Numbered from the stretch's first letter, positions 17,416 to 25,720 are shown. The stretch: DNA of 64,000 bases from Paludibacteraceae bacterium (GCA_017647145.1 JAGCLD010000039.1:1-64000); one strand, 5' to 3'. The notes: generated by a model from the letters alone, not told the origin. A program made the numbers and translations.

Positions 17416-18471
17416 TTAAATATGCAAAGCCTCCAGGCCGGAAAGCGTGAGTGTAGAGGCAGGAGCAATTGGTTTTCGAGGAGTAGCTTTTTGAGCCATT
17501 TGAGCAAAAGCAGCGATGTGTTGCGGGGATGTGCCACAGCAGCCACCGATGATATTTACCAGTCCTTCATCAAAGAAAGGCTGAACATGAGCCGCCATTG
17601 TGTGAGGCGTTTCGTCGTATTCACCGAGGATATTTGGCAGTCCAGCATTGGGATAAGCGCTCACAAAACAAGGAGCGATGCGTGCCAATTCTCTTAAGAA
17701 AGGCAGCATATCCGTAGCCCCAAAAGAGCAATTCAGCCCGATGGACAACATGTCGGCATGTGCCACAGATGCAAGAAAAGCATCGAGGGTTTGTCCGGAG
17801 AGCGTTCTTCCCGCCTTGTCAGAAAGCGTGGCCGAAAGCATGATTTCAACCTGTCGGTTGGCAAGGCGCATAGCTTGTTTGGCAGCAAGAATAGCCGCTT
17901 TAGCATTGAGTGTGTCAAAGACAGTTTCAATGAGCAGTGCATCAACTCCACCGCGAATCAGAGCGGTCATTTGCTGTGTGTAAGCCTCCGCCAATTGGTC
18001 GAAAGTCACAGCTCTATAAGCAGGATCTTCCATATCCGGCGAGATGGACGCCGCTTTAGAAGTTGGTCCGACAGAGCCCACTACAAATCTCGGTTTCATC
18101 GGGTTAATTTGTGTCATTGCATCCGCTTCTTGACGTGCGATGCATGCCGCTTGAAAGTTGATTTCCTCCACCAGGTCCTGCATGCCATAGTCAGCCATAG
18201 AGATGACTTGCGAGTTAAACGAGCAGGTTTCGATGATGTCGGCACCAGCCTCGAGGTATTGTCGATGTATTTCTGCAATGACCTGCGGCTGCGTGAGGCA
18301 CAGCAAGTCATTGTTTCCTTTTTGTGCTTCCTCAACCTCCGCGAACCTTTTAGCTCTAAAATCTTTTTCCCGGAGTCCATACTTCTGAATCATGGTGCCC
18401 ATAGCACCATCCAACACGAGGACCCTTTCATCCAGTGTTTGTCTGAGTGTTTTTATTTGATTTTTTTCCAT
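17416..18471 (-). CDS. homocysteine S-methyltransferase domain protein (MetH N-terminal module alone)
   Basis: This 351-residue protein is the homocysteine-binding barrel of cobalamin-dependent methionine synthase: VLDGAMGTMIQ near the start, GPTSKAASISP, and zinc ligands Cys248 (GLNCSFG) and Cys311-Cys312 (GGCCGTSP). The C-terminus LSGLEALHI resembles the linker that in full MetH leads into the pterin domain, but two stop codons follow directly. The folate, cobalamin and activation domains are absent here. It could act with a separately encoded remainder of MetH, as in some Bacteroidota with split MetH, or as a stand-alone methyltransferase using another methyl donor. It overlaps the DUF2147 gene end by 19 bases and precedes surE. 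There is no sign of a B12 riboswitch upstream. Confidence 0.85.
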   Translation of the reverse strand: MEKNQIKTLRQTLDERVLVLDGAMGTMIQKYGLREKDFRAKRFAEVEEAQKGNNDLLCLTQPQVIAEIHRQYLEAGADIIETCSFNSQVISMADYGMQDLVEEINFQAACIARQEADAMTQINPMKPRFVVGSVGPTSKAASISPDMEDPAYRAVTFDQLAEAYTQQMTALIRGGVDALLIETVFDTLNAKAAILAAKQAMRLANRQVEIMLSATLSDKAGRTLSGQTLDAFLASVAHADMLSIGLNCSFGATDMLPFLRELARIAPCFVSAYPNAGLPNILGEYDETPHTMAAHVQPFFDEGLVNIIGGCCGTSPQHIAAFAQMAQKATPRKPIAPASTLTLSGLEALHI

Positions 18472-18905
18472 TTTTGCGTTTGTCCAATAGCAGGCGTACC
18501 GAGGTAGCCTCTAACCTTTAGTGTTACTTGAGATTCGAAAACCATATATGCCTTAAAGTATCTTCCAAAAGAAGGATGATAGAGTCGGTCAGTTTCCCAT
18601 CTATTTTTCTCTTTATTAAATGTCAGATGATGAGCGACAATGATTTCATATGCCTTTCGAGAGCGCAGTTCAGGGTCAGGATTTTTTTCATCTGTTCTCT
18701 CGGTTCCATCGGGGTTATTTGGCTGTGCTAGCCAGATGATTTTCGCATCATATCCCCCTTGTCCGTTACTATAGATTCTCACCTTAGCATCCTCACCCGA
18801 CATGTCGTCTCTAAACATATAATCACCCAATATATCATCAGGCGTTATAGCCATAGCGGCAGCGACAGTGAGCATTGTCAGAATTGTCAAGAAGAAATGT
18901 TTCAT
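18453..18905 (-). CDS. DUF2147 family secreted protein
   Basis: This 150-residue protein has a signal peptide (MKHFFLTILTMLTVAAAMA) and a DUF2147 body: DDILGDYMFRD at the mature N-terminus, KVRIYSNGQGGYDAKIIWL, then LTLKVRGYLG-like ending (VTLKVRGYLGTPAIGQTQKW). Members are small periplasmic beta-barrel-like proteins of unknown function. The gene lies 51 bases after murF and its end overlaps the next gene by 19 bases, so it is probably in the murF transcript. No lipobox cysteine is present. Confidence 0.82.
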   Translation of the reverse strand: MKHFFLTILTMLTVAAAMAITPDDILGDYMFRDDMSGEDAKVRIYSNGQGGYDAKIIWLAQPNNPDGTERTDEKNPDPELRSRKAYEIIVAHHLTFNKEKNRWETDRLYHPSFGRYFKAYMVFESQVTLKVRGYLGTPAIGQTQKWKKIK

Positions 18906-18956
18906 TTGTCAATATATTCATTTAACAACCAACGGGCGACAAAAACAATGCCGTTT

Positions 18957-20279
18957 TTAGAGTAAATGGATGAGTTTCTCCAAGCGTATTCCCCTTGACC
19001 CTTTGAGCAAGATATGTTGCTGGTGCATAGGGTTGTTGGCCAGATACTCATACAGTTCATCAACCGTAGTGTATGTTGGATATTCAGCATTCAGTTCACT
19101 GAAAGCCTTGCCTACCAGCATAACATTTTCAAAACCTTTCTCCTGCAACAAGTTTACAATGCGTGCGTGTTCGTTGTGTGTATGTTCACCCAATTCCAAC
19201 ATATCGCCCAAAATGAGTACCGGTTGGTCGAGATTCATCTGGTAGAAATTTTCAATCGCAGCCTCCATGCTCGTTGGATTGGCATTATAAGCATCCACGA
19301 TGAGTTGGTTTCTTCCCGTATCCATCCACATTGAGCGGTTATTAGTAGGCGTGTAGTCTTCAATGCCTCTTTTTAATAGTTCAAGCGATAGTCCGAAGGC
19401 CTTTCCCACTGTGATTGCCGCCAAGACATTTTCCGCATTGTATGTGCCAGCCAGTTGGGTGTTAAGGGAGATTTCTTGACCGTGTACCACCGCCATCATT
19501 TGCAAGAAATGCCTACAATTCAACAATTTCCCTTGCACTTCAGCCGTATTGTTTTTCATGCTATAAGTATGGGTAGGCAATCCGAGTGCCATTTGACACA
19601 AATGTTCATTATCTTCATTTAAGAAAATAGCACCGTTGTTTTGTCGCAAAAAGTCATAAAGTTCGCCTTTGGTTTTTTTGACGCCTTCAAAAGAGCCAAA
19701 TCCCTGTAAGTGAGCCATTCCAACATTTGTTATCAAGCCAACATTGGGGCATGCTATATTGACCAATTCATCAATATCCCCCGGATGACTTGCCCCCATT
19801 TCGATAATGGCTAGTTCGTGTTGGTCAGTGAGTTGCAACAAGGTGAGGGGCACGCCGATGTGGTTATTGAGGTTGCCTTGTGTGTAGAGCACATTATATT
19901 TCTGCGTCAGCACTGACGCTGTGAGTTCTTTTGTTGTTGTTTTTCCGTTTGTTCCTGTAATTGCAATCACAGGTTTTCCCCACGCTATTCGGTGCATTTG
20001 TGCGAGTTGTTGCAATGTTTTGAGCACATTTGGCACAAGCACGCAGCGTTCATCTGACACGGCATACTCCGGTTGGTCAATCACCACTGCGGCAGCACCC
20101 AATTGCAGAGCCTTTTCAGCAAAAGAATTTCCATTGAAATTTTCTCCTTTCAAGGCAAAAAACATGGCACCCGCTTCACAAGCCCTTGTATCAGTGCAGA
20201 CACAAGAGTGCTCAGGATGTTGCATGCGAAACGCTTTATCCGTTTGCACAAACACGTCATATAATTCAGATAGGTTCAT
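18957..20279 (-). CDS. murF: UDP-N-acetylmuramoyl-tripeptide--D-alanyl-D-alanine ligase
   Basis: This 440-residue protein has the Mur ligase nucleotide loop TGTNGKTTTKEL (about residues 108-119), IIEMGASHPGDI (catalytic Glu region), and NPTSMEAAI in the C-terminal domain with LILGDMLELG. It adds D-Ala-D-Ala to UDP-MurNAc-tripeptide, finishing the cytoplasmic peptidoglycan precursor. It is outside the usual dcw cluster and heads an operon with DUF2147, the homocysteine methyltransferase domain, surE and a small membrane protein. A TACCTTTG box at 20314-20307 lies about 28 bases upstream. Confidence 0.94.
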   Translation of the reverse strand: MNLSELYDVFVQTDKAFRMQHPEHSCVCTDTRACEAGAMFFALKGENFNGNSFAEKALQLGAAAVVIDQPEYAVSDERCVLVPNVLKTLQQLAQMHRIAWGKPVIAITGTNGKTTTKELTASVLTQKYNVLYTQGNLNNHIGVPLTLLQLTDQHELAIIEMGASHPGDIDELVNIACPNVGLITNVGMAHLQGFGSFEGVKKTKGELYDFLRQNNGAIFLNEDNEHLCQMALGLPTHTYSMKNNTAEVQGKLLNCRHFLQMMAVVHGQEISLNTQLAGTYNAENVLAAITVGKAFGLSLELLKRGIEDYTPTNNRSMWMDTGRNQLIVDAYNANPTSMEAAIENFYQMNLDQPVLILGDMLELGEHTHNEHARIVNLLQEKGFENVMLVGKAFSELNAEYPTYTTVDELYEYLANNPMHQQHILLKGSRGIRLEKLIHLL

Positions 20280-20306
20280 TTAAGTGTTGTTTTAATAAGT
20301 GTAATG

Positions 20307-20314
20307 CAAAGGTA
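20307..20314 (-). promoter_or_regulatory. -7 box for murF
   Basis: TACCTTTG on the minus strand is a consensus -7 box. The start point near 20302 leaves a leader of about 23 bases. The upstream TTTG is not at the usual spacing, so the promoter is supported by one element only. Confidence 0.45.
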
Positions 20315-20367
20315 GTGAAAAATATTAGTATCCACTCTTGCAATTTTTAGAGATTTGTGATTGGGAT

Positions 20368-20401
20368 AAAAAAAGAGAGATTGTCGTATTGACAATCTCT
20401 C
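20368..20401 (-). terminator. intrinsic terminator after tRNA-Asn
   Basis: On the minus strand, an 11-base perfect stem (20401-20391 with 20385-20375) and a 5-base loop are followed by seven Ts. It starts 3 bases past the tRNA discriminator base and separates the tRNA from murF. Confidence 0.92.
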
Positions 20402-20404
20402 TTG

Positions 20405-20478
20405 CTCTCCCTCTTGGACTTGAACCAAGGACCCTCTGATTAACAGTCAGATGCTCTAACCGACTGAGCTAAGGAAGA
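20405..20478 (-). tRNA. tRNA-Asn (GTT)
   Basis: The minus strand folds as a cloverleaf of 74 bases: acceptor TCTTCCT pairing with AGGGAGA (one G-T pair), D arm with GCTC/GAGC, anticodon loop CTGTTAA giving anticodon GTT (Asn), and T arm CTTGG/CCAAG with loop TTCAAGT. CCA is not encoded. A strong terminator follows immediately and a promoter lies about 30 bases upstream. Confidence 0.95.
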
Positions 20479-20506
20479 ATTTGTGCTTCATTTGTTAAAA
20501 GCGAGG

Positions 20507-20537
20507 CAAAATTAGTTGTTTTTTCGGAAATACGCAA
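20507..20537 (-). promoter_or_regulatory. tRNA-Asn promoter
   Basis: On the minus strand, TTG (20537-20535), 20 bases, then TAATTTTG (20514-20507) fits the Bacteroidetes promoter. The start near 20502 leaves a short 5' leader before the tRNA. It is interleaved with the opposite-facing promoter of the PfkB kinase. Confidence 0.6.
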
Positions 20538-20545
20538 TATCTTTG
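20516..20545 (+). promoter_or_regulatory. promoter for the PfkB kinase-plsC pair
   Basis: TTG (20516-20518), 19 bases, then TATCTTTG (20538-20545) is a good match to the Bacteroidetes promoter. The start near 20550 leaves a leader of about 16 bases. Confidence 0.65.
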
Positions 20546-20565
20546 CAAAAAAAATACACAATTTT

Positions 20566-21531
20566 ATGAAAAAAATTATCGGCATCGGTAACGCCTTGAC
20601 AGACGTTTTATATCAATTAAGTGATAATCAAATACTTAGCGAATTCTCACTTCCACTTGGGAGTATGCACCTTGTAGATGATAATTTTTCGTCTCAACTC
20701 AAAAACAGATTAGCAGCCCATTCACGTGAGATGGTAGCGGGAGGTTCAGCGGCAAACACAACCGCCGGTATTGCCGCATTGGGAGGTCATGCAAGCTTTA
20801 TAGGCTGTGTTGGAGAAGATGAAATCGGTGCATTTTATGCCTCCACGCTTGAATCCAATGGTGTTCATTCCTTATTACAAAAAGTGGATAAACCCTCCGG
20901 GAGTTGTGTGGTGTTGATTTCTCCCAATGGCGAACGCACTATGTGCACCTCATTAGGAGCTGCAGCTGCATTGCGTGCAGACGACCTTCGTGCCGAACAA
21001 TTTGAAGGATGTTCCTTGTTACATTTAGAAGGATATTTGATAAGCAACCAAGATCTGCTTATCAAAGCCGCCCGATTGGCCAAAGAGCAAGGATTGATGG
21101 TGTCGATTGACCTTGCCAGCTATAATGTGGTAGAGAGCAATCGTGCCTTCTTACTACAATTTATTCAAGACTATGTTGACATTGTATTTGCCAACGAAGA
21201 AGAAGCCAAGTCGCTTACGGAGAAATCACCTCGCGAAGCCTTAGACGAGATAGCTGAAATGTGTGCGATTGCCGTTGTTAAATTAGGTGCGAAAGGCTCA
21301 TACATCAAGACTATGGGCAAGGTGTGGGAAATAGCAGCCACGCAGTCAAATTGCATTGACACTACCGGAGCGGGCGATCTTTATGCTTCAGGCTTCTTGT
21401 ATGGATGGACCTTGGGATGCAGTTGGGATAAGTGTGGTGAGATAGGCGCATTAGTTGCCGGCAAAATAGTAGAAGTGGTAGGACCGAAATTGAATAAAGA
21501 AACTTGGGATTACATTAAAAGTCAGATATAA
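20566..21531 (+). CDS. PfkB family carbohydrate/nucleoside kinase (adenosine kinase-like)
   Basis: This 321-residue protein has the two PfkB signatures: an N-terminal glycine-rich block (GGSAANTTAGIAALGG, residues about 59-74) and DTTGAGDLYASGF near residue 265 with the catalytic Asp. The overall layout (small lid, SGSCVVLISPNGERTM) is close to adenosine kinase-like members of Bacteroidota, though the substrate, sugar or nucleoside, cannot be fixed by eye. It transfers phosphate from ATP in the cytoplasm. The stop shares one base with the ATG of plsC (TAATG), so the two genes are translationally coupled. Confidence 0.85.
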   Translation: MKKIIGIGNALTDVLYQLSDNQILSEFSLPLGSMHLVDDNFSSQLKNRLAAHSREMVAGGSAANTTAGIAALGGHASFIGCVGEDEIGAFYASTLESNGVHSLLQKVDKPSGSCVVLISPNGERTMCTSLGAAAALRADDLRAEQFEGCSLLHLEGYLISNQDLLIKAARLAKEQGLMVSIDLASYNVVESNRAFLLQFIQDYVDIVFANEEEAKSLTEKSPREALDEIAEMCAIAVVKLGAKGSYIKTMGKVWEIAATQSNCIDTTGAGDLYASGFLYGWTLGCSWDKCGEIGALVAGKIVEVVGPKLNKETWDYIKSQI

Positions 21532-22286
21532 TGTTAAGAATCATTTTTGCAATTTATCAGTGGTTGATAGCATTCCCCATTTTATTGGGCGTAACGATTA
21601 CTATTTGTATACTCACCAGTATTCTATCTCCTTTGTTGCCCAACACCAACCTTTCCTATTTTCCTGCGCGTGCATGGGGTCGTTTGATGTGTTGGCTCTT
21701 ATTTATCCGCGTAGATATTAAGGGATTAGAGCATATAAAAGAGGGTCAATCCTATGTGTTTGTGTGCAATCACCAGAATGTGTATGACATCTTTGTGGTG
21801 TATGGCTGGATGCCCTTGTTCTTCAAATGGCTCATGAAGAAGGAGCTACGCCGTCTTCCGTTTGTAGGCAAGGCAAGTGAAGCTGCAGGTCATATATTTG
21901 TTGATCGTTCTAATCCTCGCGCTGCCCAAAAGAGCCTTGAGATAGCTCAACAACGTTTGCAGAATGGTGTTTCGTTGGTGGTATTTCCAGAAGGCACTCG
22001 CACTTCAGATGGAAGCATAGGTAAGTTTAAGCGCGGTGCATTTCAGATAGCATCCGAACTAAACCTACCCATTGTGCCGATGACACTTAACGGAGCTTAT
22101 GAGCGATTGCGTAAAGGAAGTTATATTGTAGAGCCCGGTCTGATTGAGTTGATTATTCATGCTCCTATCACTTGGGAAGCATCCGACGAAGCAGCCCAAC
22201 GCGCCATGATGCAACAATCGCGTGAAGTGATTCAACAATCTAGTCGTCGATTGCCGGGTTGGTTTTCTTCAAGAGCAAGCCGATAA
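21531..22286 (+). CDS. plsC: 1-acyl-sn-glycerol-3-phosphate acyltransferase
   Basis: This 251-residue protein has an N-terminal hydrophobic helix pair and the acyltransferase motifs: CNHQNVYDIF (HxxxxD, catalytic His and Asp), FVDRSNPRAA, FPEGTRTSDG and LPIVPMTLNG. It acylates lysophosphatidic acid to phosphatidic acid at the inner membrane. The start overlaps the stop of the PfkB kinase by one base. Its last 47 bases are also the last 47 bases of the oppositely oriented LPG_synthase_TM gene, both reading frames being used in the overlap. Confidence 0.9.
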   Translation: MLRIIFAIYQWLIAFPILLGVTITICILTSILSPLLPNTNLSYFPARAWGRLMCWLLFIRVDIKGLEHIKEGQSYVFVCNHQNVYDIFVVYGWMPLFFKWLMKKELRRLPFVGKASEAAGHIFVDRSNPRAAQKSLEIAQQRLQNGVSLVVFPEGTRTSDGSIGKFKRGAFQIASELNLPIVPMTLNGAYERLRKGSYIVEPGLIELIIHAPITWEASDEAAQRAMMQQSREVIQQSSRRLPGWFSSRASR

Positions 22287-23178
22287 GCAGAGGAAGCACT
22301 CCATTCACCATCCACACCAAGCCTGCGGTCAAGATTATCGCAGGCGCATTGTCTGTGAAAGGCGACAGAGCGATTACAGCCCACGAGCCTCTCACTGCCA
22401 GTTCTGCCACATTCACAGAAGGAGTGAATGTAACCAAGCAATAATAAGCAGGAATAGCCAGAAAGGCCTGCACCAGAGAAAGAGAAATGCCACAAAACTC
22501 CAGCATGAGCCAAAACTGTGCAGAGAAGACCATATAGCGTCCGAGTGTGTAAAGCATCACCTTTACAGCGCCGGAATAGCCCAAACGTTTCAGTGCTGCC
22601 ATAAACTCTCGCCACATACGCCGCGTGGATTCTAAACACGCCATTCCCACACACATCAGCGCCACCAAAGCCATCAAGAGCAAAAGCCGTAGCAACATTT
22701 CTCCCCACTCAAAAGAAGGTAAAAGTCCCGACAAGACACCTAAAGCTGGGAGCCCGACAACCGATATGACCAGCATTTGAGCCACAGAACCTACCACACC
22801 CAATGCGACAGCAGAAATCCGCCATGAGGCAGGCAAGAACATGGCACGATAAGGAAACTCCCCCACCCTGTTGGGAGTGATGAATGCGCCCACACTACCC
22901 TTACACACATCCTTACAAGCATCCGGGAACGACCTTTTTCCCAGAGGCGACAAGAGTGTTTTCCACTTAGCCCCCTCTAACAACAAATTAGGGCCAAGCA
23001 AGAGAACAGCAAGAGCAGCTGCGCTCCAGTGCCATGCATGCGCATTTGTCCATTCGTCCAACAAAAGTTGATAATGCTCATACGAGTACAATTTGAATCC
23101 CAAGAAACAACAAGCCAACGCGCCACAGATAGTTTCCAGCAGGCGCACTGTATTTTCCTTCGTCATTGGTCTGATCAT
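22240..23178 (-). CDS. LPG_synthase_TM/UPF0104 family membrane protein
   Basis: This 312-residue protein has about eight hydrophobic segments and the family pattern of the lysylphosphatidylglycerol synthase membrane domain: EGAKWKTLL early, then GAFITPNRVGEFPYRA, and TFTPSVNVAELAVRGSWA near the C-terminus. Only the flippase-like membrane half is present; there is no cytoplasmic transferase domain, so it is not MprF itself. Relatives are thought to move lipid-linked molecules. Its start overlaps the stop of the GtrA gene (ATGA), so the two form a pair that may handle a polyprenyl-linked glycan. Its 3' end overlaps plsC by 47 bases on the other strand. Confidence 0.78.
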   Translation of the reverse strand: MIRPMTKENTVRLLETICGALACCFLGFKLYSYEHYQLLLDEWTNAHAWHWSAAALAVLLLGPNLLLEGAKWKTLLSPLGKRSFPDACKDVCKGSVGAFITPNRVGEFPYRAMFLPASWRISAVALGVVGSVAQMLVISVVGLPALGVLSGLLPSFEWGEMLLRLLLLMALVALMCVGMACLESTRRMWREFMAALKRLGYSGAVKVMLYTLGRYMVFSAQFWLMLEFCGISLSLVQAFLAIPAYYCLVTFTPSVNVAELAVRGSWAVIALSPFTDNAPAIILTAGLVWMVNGVLPLLIGLLLKKTNPAIDD

Positions 23179-23663
23179 TCCTTAAAAGTAAAATACTTTT
23201 GGCATATATAGCTGAGAATAGCCGTAAAGAATGTGAGTAACATTTTAGACGGAGTGGGATAAAATCCCCATTCTTCCACTAACAATTTCAGCCCAGAATA
23301 ATTAATCATAAGATTAATCACAAACACTAAGAAATAGCGAAAAAGTTGTGAGGTTTCCTTAAGAGAAGACTTAGTGAAAGTGACAAACCTTGCCAGGAAG
23401 AATCCTGTAGTAAGTGTAATAGGCACTGTGATACACAAGGTGAGAATATGCGGGCTGGCCACCACCCATCCCAAGTCAACATTTTCATGTCCTACCACAA
23501 AGTTGTAGAGAAAACAATACAACACCCATTCAAAGCAGACATTGCCCACACCACACACAGCATACCTATAAAACTGAATCGGCATCCACCTTTTGAAAGG
23601 AGGATAAAACAAATCAATAAACCAAGTAATTGATTTTGCCACCAGTTGTAATAGAGCCATCAT
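23175..23663 (-). CDS. GtrA family membrane protein
   Basis: This 162-residue protein has four hydrophobic segments with GtrA-type features: FYRYAVCGVGNVCFEWVLY in the first helix, a second helix pair, and an FFLARFVTF segment before the last helices. GtrA proteins are thought to flip polyprenyl-phosphate-glucose or related donors across the inner membrane. It is coupled by a 4-base overlap to the LPG_synthase_TM gene downstream. No glycosyltransferase lies next to this pair, so the lipid donor is unknown. Confidence 0.83.
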   Translation of the reverse strand: MMALLQLVAKSITWFIDLFYPPFKRWMPIQFYRYAVCGVGNVCFEWVLYCFLYNFVVGHENVDLGWVVASPHILTLCITVPITLTTGFFLARFVTFTKSSLKETSQLFRYFLVFVINLMINYSGLKLLVEEWGFYPTPSKMLLTFFTAILSYICQKYFTFKE

Positions 23664-23716
23664 GCAGCTTTCACAATATAATTTATCATTTTACAGACAA
23701 TTAATCTGCCTAAATG

Positions 23717-23747
23717 TTGGTTTTTTAGTGAATAATAAATACCTTTG
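23717..23747 (+). promoter_or_regulatory. promoter for rsmA
   Basis: TTG (23717-23719), 20 bases, then TACCTTTG (23740-23747). The start near 23752 would give rsmA an unusually long leader of about 140 bases containing a 17-codon open frame. Confidence 0.55.
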
Positions 23748-23843
23748 CCGTCACAAACAATGTCCTAACTTTTTCAGCAAGACATTCCATGCCGTTGATT
23801 ATTTTGGCAAAGATAAGTTTTTCTTTTCAAGTTAGCACATTTT

Positions 23844-23897
23844 ATGAGAAATAATTTACATAATAATCACAATGCCGGACGACCCTTATCAAGATGA
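23844..23897 (+). CDS. possible 17-residue leader peptide upstream of rsmA
   Basis: ATG at 23844 opens a 17-codon frame (MRNNLHNNHNAGRPLSR) whose TGA overlaps the rsmA ATG as ATGA. Such an overlap is typical of translational coupling. The peptide is basic and resembles nothing known. It may equally be a chance frame in the long leader. Confidence 0.25.
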   Translation: MRNNLHNNHNAGRPLSR

Positions 23898-24688
23898 ATC
23901 AAGTAAAAGCCAAGAAATTTTTGGGGCAACACTTCCTCAAGGATTTGGATATTGCTCGGCAAATAGCCCTCACGATTCCAACTCCTGAGCCCACCTCAGT
24001 ACTTGAGGTAGGTCCCGGTATGGGTGTATTGACCCAATTTCTTCTGAGTAATCCCTCCATCGATTTGACATGCGTAGAGTTAGACCGCGAGTCGGTGGTG
24101 TATCTTCGTGAGCATTATCCAAATTTGCAATTAATAGAAGGCGACTTTCTTCGTTTAGACTTATCCACTCTGTTTCCCGGTTCTTTTTGTTTGACGGGTA
24201 ATTATCCTTACAACATTTCCAGTCAGATTTTATTCAAGGCATTAGAGAACAAGGAACGCATTCCTGTGATTACAGGTATGTTTCAGAAGGAAGTGGCTGA
24301 GCGCGTGGCTTCCAAGCCGGGCAAGAAAGCCTATGGTATATTAAGTGTGTTGTTGCAAGCATACTATGATGTAGAATATTTGTTCACTGTTCATGAACAT
24401 GTGTTTGACCCTCCTCCGAAGGTCAAATCGGCTGTCATCCGACTGACTCGCAACAGCACAACGTCATTAGGCTGTGATGAGAGCATGTTCAAAACAGTTG
24501 TGAAGACAGCCTTTAATCAACGTCGCAAAACAATGCGTAACTCGCTGAGAGGATTGTGCAACAACGACACAGCATTGCTATCAGACCCTTTATTTAACCT
24601 ACGTCCGGAGCAACTAAGCGTGGCACAATTTGTTGATTTAACTAATTTGATTAGCAAAGCGAGTGAGGCAAATAAGGAAGACGAGTAG
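23894..24688 (+). CDS. rsmA: 16S rRNA (adenine(1518)-N(6)/adenine(1519)-N(6))-dimethyltransferase
   Basis: This 264-residue protein begins with the KsgA/RsmA signature VKAKKFLGQHFLKD, followed by the SAM motif LEVGPGMGVLTQFL, LTCVELD, and the catalytic GNYPYNISS. The C-terminal region has VFDPPPKVKSAVIRL and AFNQRRKTMRNSL, which are family-specific. It dimethylates two adjacent adenines in helix 45 of 16S rRNA during small-subunit maturation. The next gene is corA, 50 bases on, a common pairing by order but with no functional link known. It has a long leader with a possible short peptide. Confidence 0.95.
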   Translation: MNQVKAKKFLGQHFLKDLDIARQIALTIPTPEPTSVLEVGPGMGVLTQFLLSNPSIDLTCVELDRESVVYLREHYPNLQLIEGDFLRLDLSTLFPGSFCLTGNYPYNISSQILFKALENKERIPVITGMFQKEVAERVASKPGKKAYGILSVLLQAYYDVEYLFTVHEHVFDPPPKVKSAVIRLTRNSTTSLGCDESMFKTVVKTAFNQRRKTMRNSLRGLCNNDTALLSDPLFNLRPEQLSVAQFVDLTNLISKASEANKEDE

Positions 24689-24738
24689 TCTTTTTTTCAC
24701 ACAAACAGCAGAGTGGTTAACACCTAAATTAAGCAAGC

Positions 24739-25689
24739 ATGGCTGAATTAAGAATCTTTTACCGAGATGGTCAGCGAGTGAAAATCTCCAAGACCTTAGA
24801 CATATTGAAACACATCGAGAAGAAAGACATTGTCTGGATAGACCTTATCGATGTGGCAGTGGAAGTAGAGAGCGAATTAGAGCAATTTCTGAAGATATAC
24901 ATCCAAGAAGACGATGAAATGGAAGAAATTGAGATAAGTTCTCGCTACATTCAGACCGAAGACAGCATTGTTGCCAACAGCAACTTCCTTTTAGATAGCT
25001 TTCAGAGCGAACCCGTATCGTTTATTTTAAAGAACGGTATTTTGGTGTCTGTACGTGACGTGGAGTTAAAGTCGTTTAACGAGACAGTGAAGAAGATTTT
25101 TGTCAACACCCGTTCGTTTCCTACCGGTTATCATGTGTTGGTTACTCTGTTGGAGACCCGTGTGGAATATGACGCAGACATGATTGAAGACACAACAGAG
25201 CAAATCACCAACCTTTCTAAGACGATGAGCACAAACAGTGATGACCTTGATGAAGACATATTGATTCAGATTAAGGACTTACAAGAAAAGGTGATGATAC
25301 TTCGTCAGAACATCATTGACAAACAGCGCGTAGTGTCCAACATCTTGAAATGTAATTTTTTCCCAGAAGAATTGCGTCCGCGTCTGACCATGATTATTAA
25401 GGACATCAACTCGTTGTTTGAATACACCCGTTTTGGTTTTGACCGTTTGGACTATCTTCAAGACACCTTTTTAGGTCTTGTCAACATCCAGCAGAATAAG
25501 ATTGTGAAGATATTTACGATTGTATCGGTGATTTTCCTTCCTCCCACTTTGATTGCCAGCATGTACGGTATGAACTTTGATTTTATGCCTGAACTTCATT
25601 GGCAATATGGTTATCCGTTTGCCATCTTATTGATGATAGCGTTTGCCGGTGCCGTGTTGTTATATTTCCGCTGGAAGAAATTGATTTAG
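24739..25689 (+). CDS. corA: CorA family magnesium/divalent cation transporter
   Basis: This 316-residue protein has a large cytoplasmic N-terminal domain (1-250), with acidic stretches, followed by two C-terminal membrane helices with the signature YGMNFDF at residues 276-282, the GMN ion filter. The C-terminus is positively charged (FRWKKLI). CorA forms a pentameric channel for Mg2+ and sometimes Co2+ or Ni2+. It is probably transcribed with rsmA. The gene downstream is convergent; the 126-base gap between them holds an 11-base repeat array (25721-25751) but no hairpin terminator. Confidence 0.93.
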   Translation: MAELRIFYRDGQRVKISKTLDILKHIEKKDIVWIDLIDVAVEVESELEQFLKIYIQEDDEMEEIEISSRYIQTEDSIVANSNFLLDSFQSEPVSFILKNGILVSVRDVELKSFNETVKKIFVNTRSFPTGYHVLVTLLETRVEYDADMIEDTTEQITNLSKTMSTNSDDLDEDILIQIKDLQEKVMILRQNIIDKQRVVSNILKCNFFPEELRPRLTMIIKDINSLFEYTRFGFDRLDYLQDTFLGLVNIQQNKIVKIFTIVSVIFLPPTLIASMYGMNFDFMPELHWQYGYPFAILLMIAFAGAVLLYFRWKKLI

Positions 25690-25720
25690 CGGGAAACGAA
25701 GTAGGTGTGTGTTGATCTCT

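Noticed and set aside
17758..18507. 249-codon plus-strand frame antisense to the homocysteine methyltransferase gene
   Set aside because: The minus-strand frame has clear catalytic motifs. The plus-strand product is a shadow with no family resemblance.
20280..20565. Further tRNA or small RNA genes beside tRNA-Asn
   Set aside because: Apart from the tRNA, its terminator and promoters, nothing in this gap folds as a known RNA by eye.
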